Source: Mesobacillus jeotgali (GTDB taxonomy: Bacteria; Bacillota; Bacilli; Bacillales; Cytobacillaceae). From it: 64,000 nucleotides of DNA. The stretch is from assembly GCF_002874535.1 (NCBI RefSeq), contig NZ_CP025025.1:494001-558000 (forward strand), given 5' to 3'. This document shows positions 60,171 through 64,000 of this stretch, one piece after another. Position numbers and translations under genes: made by a program. The notes beneath the pieces were generated by a model. That model did not search any database and was not told the origin of the DNA. It worked only from the letters and a program-made list of their open reading frames with translations. Numbering within the stretch: the first letter of the stretch is position 1; every line of letters begins with the position of its first letter.

Positions 60171-61184
60171 TTAGTTTGGCAATCTCAAATCATTTTCCTT
60201 AATTTTACCGAACTTCTTAAGCATGAGGTATATACCATAAGAGATGGCTGCTGGTACAAGGATGTACGTGATTAGCATCGCCGGCAGAATGAAACCAAGA
60301 TCATAAGTCGTCAGAAGCTGCAATGGTGCTACGAAAGAACTTAACCCCATACCCGCGATTTCTTTTCCAGCTTCAATTTTAAAGACTAGAGCCGATAAAG
60401 GACCGACGATCGCACTTGCAATCAAGGTAGGTACTAGGATATAAGGGTTTTTTGTAATGTTCGGCAATTGGACCTTAGGTGTGCACATACCCTGTGCAAG
60501 GATTCCGCCAAGCTGGTTTTCTTTCCAAGAGATGATGGAGAAGCCGATAAAATGCGCTGCACAGCCAGCCAAGGCCGCACCGCCTGCAATTCCGCTTAAA
60601 TCAAGCGCCATAGCCAGTGCTACTGAAGAAGCTGGTGAAATAAGGAACAAGCCCCAAACCATCGCTAGAATAATAGAAGATAGAAGCGGATTTCCAGCAG
60701 TAGACGCTTTAATCACTCCGCCGACAGTTGTTAAAATTGGTGCAATTACAGTCGATAGCCAAAGCCCGGCAAAACCAGCTATTAATATCGTTCCAAGCGG
60801 AATGACCATCATATCCAGAGGTGTTTTTCCACTGATTCTCTTCCCTACAAAGGTAGCAATTGTTGCCGTTAGCAATGCCCCGATTGGCTCACCAGCTTTA
60901 ATCAAAACACCAGCTTCAGTGATTGACAGAGCACCAGCCCCCACAGCAGCAGCAATCATCGCGGAAAAGATGACGAGAGCATTGGCTCCCAGCATAAGAG
61001 CCACTCCGGCACCGACAGCTGGTGCCATCAAACTGATCGCAATTGTCCCAATTTGTACCAATGAATCAATTTCAAAGCTTGTCCCAATATTTTTAATCAA
61101 AAGTCCTATTCCCAATGTGACGAAAATCCCCTGTGCGATTCCTGTTGAAGCTTTAAATATTCTTGGCATGACATAGTCTTTCAT
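60171..61184 (-). CDS. PTS system IIC-like membrane protein (PTS_EIIC_2 type)
   Basis: 337 residues with about nine membrane helices, rich in Gly and Ala. The pattern LMAPAVGAGVALMLGANALV and AAHFIGFSIISWKENQLGG fits the PTS_EIIC_2 family of stand-alone IIC-like permeases. No IIA or IIB domain is nearby, so phosphotransfer partners are elsewhere or absent and the substrate is unknown. The gene is 30 bases after the LDH-like gene on the same strand, so one operon under Rex/CcpA control is likely. Confidence 0.85.
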   Translation of the reverse strand: MKDYVMPRIFKASTGIAQGIFVTLGIGLLIKNIGTSFEIDSLVQIGTIAISLMAPAVGAGVALMLGANALVIFSAMIAAAVGAGALSITEAGVLIKAGEPIGALLTATIATFVGKRISGKTPLDMMVIPLGTILIAGFAGLWLSTVIAPILTTVGGVIKASTAGNPLLSSIILAMVWGLFLISPASSVALAMALDLSGIAGGAALAGCAAHFIGFSIISWKENQLGGILAQGMCTPKVQLPNITKNPYILVPTLIASAIVGPLSALVFKIEAGKEIAGMGLSSFVAPLQLLTTYDLGFILPAMLITYILVPAAISYGIYLMLKKFGKIKENDLRLPN

Positions 61185-61214
61185 AATGATGCGCCTTCTT
61201 TCTTGGTAGTATGT

Positions 61215-62204
61215 TTATGCTTGAACAGTTGCTAATAACTTTTCTTCATAGCCGATGCTAGACATGTAGTTTCGAAGTACAGCAGTTGAATTCCTGAATT
61301 TACGCTGTTCCTCTTCTGTTAAGCGAAGCTCAACAACCTCTTTAATTCCTTCCCTCGTGATAATGGCTGGAACGCCAGTGCAAAGTTCCGTCTCACCGTA
61401 TTCTCCATCTAATACACAAGAGAGGGCAATGATTCGATGGTCATCGTTGAAAATGGATTTCGTTATGAAGGCAATCGCATTCCCGATGCCATAGTAGGTG
61501 GTCCCTTTTCTCTTCAGGATTTCAAAGCCTACCTTTTTAACATCTTCAACAATTTGATCTAAATCGATATCGCCAAGCTGTGTTTTTCGCTCGTCTAAAA
61601 TTTCTAAAAGAGGCTTGCCGCCGACTGAGATATGAGACCATGCAGCGAATTGCGAATCACCGTGCTCACCCATTGTGTAACCGTAAATGCTGCGAGGGTC
61701 AACATCGAGAATTTCAGATAAATAGGTTTTCAGTCTTGAAGAATCAAGGGAAGTACCCGTTCCAATTACACGGTTTCTTGGCAATCCTGACAACTTCCAC
61801 ACATGGTATGAGATGATATCGACTGGGTTTGAAGCAATCAGGAAGATGCCATTAAAACCGCTTGCCATGATCTGCGGAATCATATCCTCCATGATTTTAG
61901 CACCGATTCCCAGTGTATCGAGACGAGTCTGTCCTGGCTTTGGCGGCGGGCCAGCCGTGATGACAACGATGTCAACATCACCCAAATCCTGGTAAGTTCC
62001 AGCATGTACTTTCGTTCTTGTATTTGTAAAATCAATGCAATGTGATAGATCCAATGATTCACCGATTGCTCTTTCTTTATTTATATCAACCATGATTAAT
62101 TCGTCACAGATTCCCTGGTTAAGGATGGAGTAAGCTGCACTTGATCCAACCAATCCTGTTCCGATAATCGCCACTTTTCTAATATGCTGTTGCATGATGG
62201 TCAA
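61215..62204 (-). CDS. ldh: L-lactate/L-2-hydroxyacid dehydrogenase
   Basis: 329 residues. The NAD-binding loop is [13 protein letters not shown], and the catalytic pair is present: Arg in the mobile loop ([11 protein letters not shown]) and His in [14 protein letters not shown]. Positions around the specificity loop read PPPKPGQTR where canonical LDH has NQKPGETR, so the residue corresponding to Gln102 is Pro. It may act on lactate or a bulkier 2-hydroxyacid. First gene of an operon with the PTS-like protein. Two Rex boxes and a cre lie upstream. Confidence 0.88.
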   Translation of the reverse strand: MTIMQQHIRKVAIIGTGLVGSSAAYSILNQGICDELIMVDINKERAIGESLDLSHCIDFTNTRTKVHAGTYQDLGDVDIVVITAGPPPKPGQTRLDTLGIGAKIMEDMIPQIMASGFNGIFLIASNPVDIISYHVWKLSGLPRNRVIGTGTSLDSSRLKTYLSEILDVDPRSIYGYTMGEHGDSQFAAWSHISVGGKPLLEILDERKTQLGDIDLDQIVEDVKKVGFEILKRKGTTYYGIGNAIAFITKSIFNDDHRIIALSCVLDGEYGETELCTGVPAIITREGIKEVVELRLTEEEQRKFRNSTAVLRNYMSSIGYEEKLLATVQA

Positions 62205-62235
62205 CTCCTTGAGGTTAGTAGGGTGATCCTATTAT

Positions 62236-62253
62236 TTGTGAATAATTTCACAT
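62236..62253. promoter_or_regulatory. Rex-type operator 1 upstream of ldh
   Basis: TTGTGAATAATTTCACAT, a TTGTGA-N6-TCACAA-like dyad 32 bases ahead of the ldh start. Fnr sites have nearly the same form and cannot be excluded. Confidence 0.72.
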
Positions 62254-62295
62254 GATTAGTTTAAAAAATAAGATCAACCTTTAATTAATTTTTCT

Positions 62296-62313
62296 TTGTG
62301 ATTTATTTCACAT
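62296..62313. promoter_or_regulatory. Rex-type operator 2 upstream of ldh
   Basis: TTGTGATTTATTTCACAT, the same dyad exactly 60 bases from operator 1. Confidence 0.72.
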
Positions 62314-62350
62314 TCTTATTGTAAAACGAATATTATCACCGTACAACCAT

Positions 62351-62364
62351 TGTAAACGTTATCA
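62351..62364. promoter_or_regulatory. CcpA binding site (cre) upstream of ldh
   Basis: TGTAAACGTTATCA fits TGWAANCGNTNWCA at every position. At about 150 bases from the ldh start it is well placed for CcpA activation, as expected for fermentation genes. Confidence 0.72.
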
Positions 62365-62544
62365 ATATGTATAAAAAATGGCTAAAAAATGAATGAGTTG
62401 TGTACGAAAATTAAAAATTACGTTATATCAGAATAATAATGACTCAGATTTAAAATATTCATAGAGAATACAAGAGTCGACAGGTTTAGTAGATTGAGGA
62501 ATATATACTTGTTGATAGGAAGAGAATGGAAAGGGGGCTGGAGC

Positions 62545-63699
62545 GTGAAAAAATCAGGGAGTTTAATACTTGCGATTGGAATTGTAATGATAGTGGGACA
62601 GCCTGCTGCAGCGAACGAACTATTAGAAATAAGGGACAAGCGATTGGATCTCAAGCAAGACGTTTTAGAAAAGGAAAGCCACATTGAAGCACTGGGTAAG
62701 GACGAACAAATATACCTTGCAGAGCTAAAGTCACTGGATGATGAAGTGGCTGAGGTTAACCAGAAAGTTCGTAATCTCAACAATGCCCTTAATGCCTCAG
62801 AAAAAACTATCGTTGAAATGAAAAAAGAAATCGATAATCTAAGTGACAGAATCTCACTTCGTGAACAGCTTATCAAAGAACGCCTGCGGACGATGCAGTC
62901 CCAGGATGGATTAGGCATGTATGTGGATTTGATCTTTGACTCCAAGAGCCTCTCCCAACTTTTCGATACAGCGACTGTCATTGGCACAATCATAAAAGCT
63001 GACAAAGAATTGTTGGCGAAACATCAGGCTGACCAGCAAACATTGAAGGACCAAGAACAAGAGTTGCATAGGAAAAAAATTTCATTAGAAAATGATCACC
63101 AGGAAATGCAATCGTTAAAAGATGAACTGCAACAAAAGACCGATGAAAAGCAAGAGTTGCTTGATTCAATTCAGAAAGAGAAACAGAATAGCGAATCCGA
63201 GCTAATGGACATGTATGAAATCTATGTCAATCTGGCATCTCAGGAGATTGCGATTTTAAAAGAAAACCAAAGAGTTGAGTATCATTCCGTCGAATCAGGG
63301 GATGTATTTATCATGCCAGCCGAAGGTGAACTGACTTCAGGTTACGGACCTAGATGGGGCCGGCTGCACGCCGGGATCGATATCGCCGACGAATCCCCGG
63401 ATGCTGTCGTTGTCGCCGCTGCTTCTGGAACCGTCATCCGCTCCTATTATTCTGCTACATATGGAAATTGCGTCTTGATTACCCACAAAATCAACGGCAA
63501 GACCTTCACATCCCTTTATGCCCACTTGGAAAAAAGTACAGTCACAACCGGGCAGTCCATCAGCAAAGGCGAGGTACTCGGCTACATGGGCAACACAGGT
63601 GACAGCAGGGGAAAACATCTCCACTTTGAAATCCATGAAGGCAAGTGGAACTATGGAAAATCAAACAGCGTCAATCCGCTGCAATATGTGAAAAAATAA
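62545..63699 (+). CDS. Secreted M23 peptidase with coiled-coil N-terminus (EnvC/CwlO-like)
   Basis: 384 residues from a GTG at 62545, giving a signal peptide (KKSGSLILAIGIVMIVGQPA). The upstream ATG at 62494 would put charged residues before it. A long coiled coil runs from about 30 to 235 (many EIxxLxx heptads), then an LytM/M23 domain (about 265-384) with zinc ligands in HAGIDIA and HLHFEIH and the third His in SLYAHLEK. Predicted cell-wall endopeptidase outside the cell. The coiled coil suggests control by an FtsEX-like partner. Confidence 0.9.
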   Translation: MKKSGSLILAIGIVMIVGQPAAANELLEIRDKRLDLKQDVLEKESHIEALGKDEQIYLAELKSLDDEVAEVNQKVRNLNNALNASEKTIVEMKKEIDNLSDRISLREQLIKERLRTMQSQDGLGMYVDLIFDSKSLSQLFDTATVIGTIIKADKELLAKHQADQQTLKDQEQELHRKKISLENDHQEMQSLKDELQQKTDEKQELLDSIQKEKQNSESELMDMYEIYVNLASQEIAILKENQRVEYHSVESGDVFIMPAEGELTSGYGPRWGRLHAGIDIADESPDAVVVAAASGTVIRSYYSATYGNCVLITHKINGKTFTSLYAHLEKSTVTTGQSISKGEVLGYMGNTGDSRGKHLHFEIHEGKWNYGKSNSVNPLQYVKK

Positions 63700-63733
63700 G
63701 CCAGGTTTCCATTGGGAATCTGGCTTGCTCTTT
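63698..63733 (+). terminator. Terminator after the M23 peptidase gene
   Basis: AAGCCAG-g-TT ... AA-t-CTGGCTT stem followed by GCTCTTT. Confidence 0.8.
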
Positions 63734-63755
63734 ACGTTAACGTCAATGGTATAAT
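63725..63755 (+). promoter_or_regulatory. MerR-type promoter and operator at right edge
   Basis: TTGCTC (63725-63730) and TATAAT (63750-63755) are 19 bases apart. The dyad TTTACGTTAACGTCAA (63731-63746) fills the spacer, the standard site of a MerR-family regulator, and is likely bound by the protein encoded next. Confidence 0.75.
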
Positions 63756-63793
63756 TAATTTACTGATTATTCTGTTTAAAAGAGGTTTTGTGA

Positions 63794-64000
63794 ATGTATT
63801 CGATTTCTGATTTGGCCGAGGAGTTTGGAGTTACAACAAGGACGATTCGCTACTATGAAGAGCTTGGTTTATTAAAACCATCCCGTACAGAAGGCGGCCG
63901 ACGCATTTATTCTGGCAGCGACTTAGCAAGGCTAAAGCTCGTTCTTCGCGGAAAAAGGTTCGGTTTTTCACTCGAGGAGATTAAGGAAATGGTTTTGCTT
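63794..64000 (+). CDS. MerR-family regulator, 3'-truncated by the window edge
   Basis: 69 codons to the edge from the ATG at 63794 (GAGGTTTTG site). The winged helix reads YSISDLAEEFGVTTRTIRYY, EELGLLKPSRTEGGRRIYS, and GKRFGFSLEEIKEMV. The form is that of Bacillus MerR proteins heading branched-chain/fatty-acid catabolism operons (LiuR-like), and the ACGTTAACGT operator core agrees. The rest of the gene and its targets lie outside. Confidence 0.85.
   Translation, partial: MYSISDLAEEFGVTTRTIRYYEELGLLKPSRTEGGRRIYSGSDLARLKLVLRGKRFGFSLEEIKEMVLL

Overview
The window reads as a mesophilic Firmicute of the family Bacillaceae, probably Mesobacillus or a close relative. The evidence is strong AGGAGG-type ribosome binding sites with frequent GTG/TTG starts, CcpA (cre) and Rex-type operators, and proteins that resemble Bacillus families throughout (DbpA/YxiN, skin-element-type ArsR, ArsB and thioredoxin-type ArsC, SdaAB/SdaAA, BcrC). 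The genus is an inference. Both edges cut genes: a POT peptide transporter on the left (minus strand) and a MerR regulator on the right.

Layout. 1-10 kb: POT transporter, DUF305 membrane protein, P-loop kinase-like protein, amidase, soluble PAS chemoreceptor and an RNase J paralogue. 10-17 kb: LTA synthase-type enzyme, cation diffusion facilitator, Trm11-like methyltransferase and the DEAD-box helicase DbpA. 16.6-22 kb: an HTH protein divergent from a VWA protein, a zinc-ribbon/DUF4352 protein, and a secreted protein with eight 28-residue repeats next to a two-component system. 22-31 kb: Cho/UvrC-like GIY-YIG protein, ProC, an ABC exporter, a GntR-controlled four-gene ABC operon and an ArAE-type membrane protein. 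31-43 kb: AspT/YidE-like antiporter, HTH-hydrolase pair, amidohydrolase with a 1015-residue GNAT fusion, Ogt, flavodoxin-like protein, BcrC-like phosphatase and a CNNM/CorC transporter.

43.2-50.4 kb is an arsenic island. On the minus strand are arsR, a 56-residue CC-containing protein, an ArsP-like permease and a 44-residue Cys-rich protein. On the plus strand are a second arsR, arsB, arsC, arsD, arsA, a CX5R phosphatase and a HesB-like gene with an in-frame UGA, which is a candidate selenoprotein with a bSECIS-like hairpin. Five copies of an ATCAA-N6-TTGAT inverted repeat link the minus-strand genes. 50-64 kb: MerR with an SRPBCC partner, secreted metallophosphoesterase, Lrp regulator, isochorismatase, ASCH protein, ECF sigma with anti-sigma, diguanylate cyclase, serine dehydratase under a cre site, a PTS IIC-like protein, an LDH-like gene behind two Rex boxes and a cre, and an M23 peptidase.

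The most unusual large-scale signal is intergenic. At least eight short tandem arrays sit downstream of plus-strand genes. Their sequences mostly differ, yet the unit length is nearly always 52 bp (five helical turns) or 21 bp (two turns), and in three of the arrays the units carry inverted arms at similar internal spacing. I found no arrays in divergent promoter regions. They look like one class of element with constrained geometry and unconstrained sequence.
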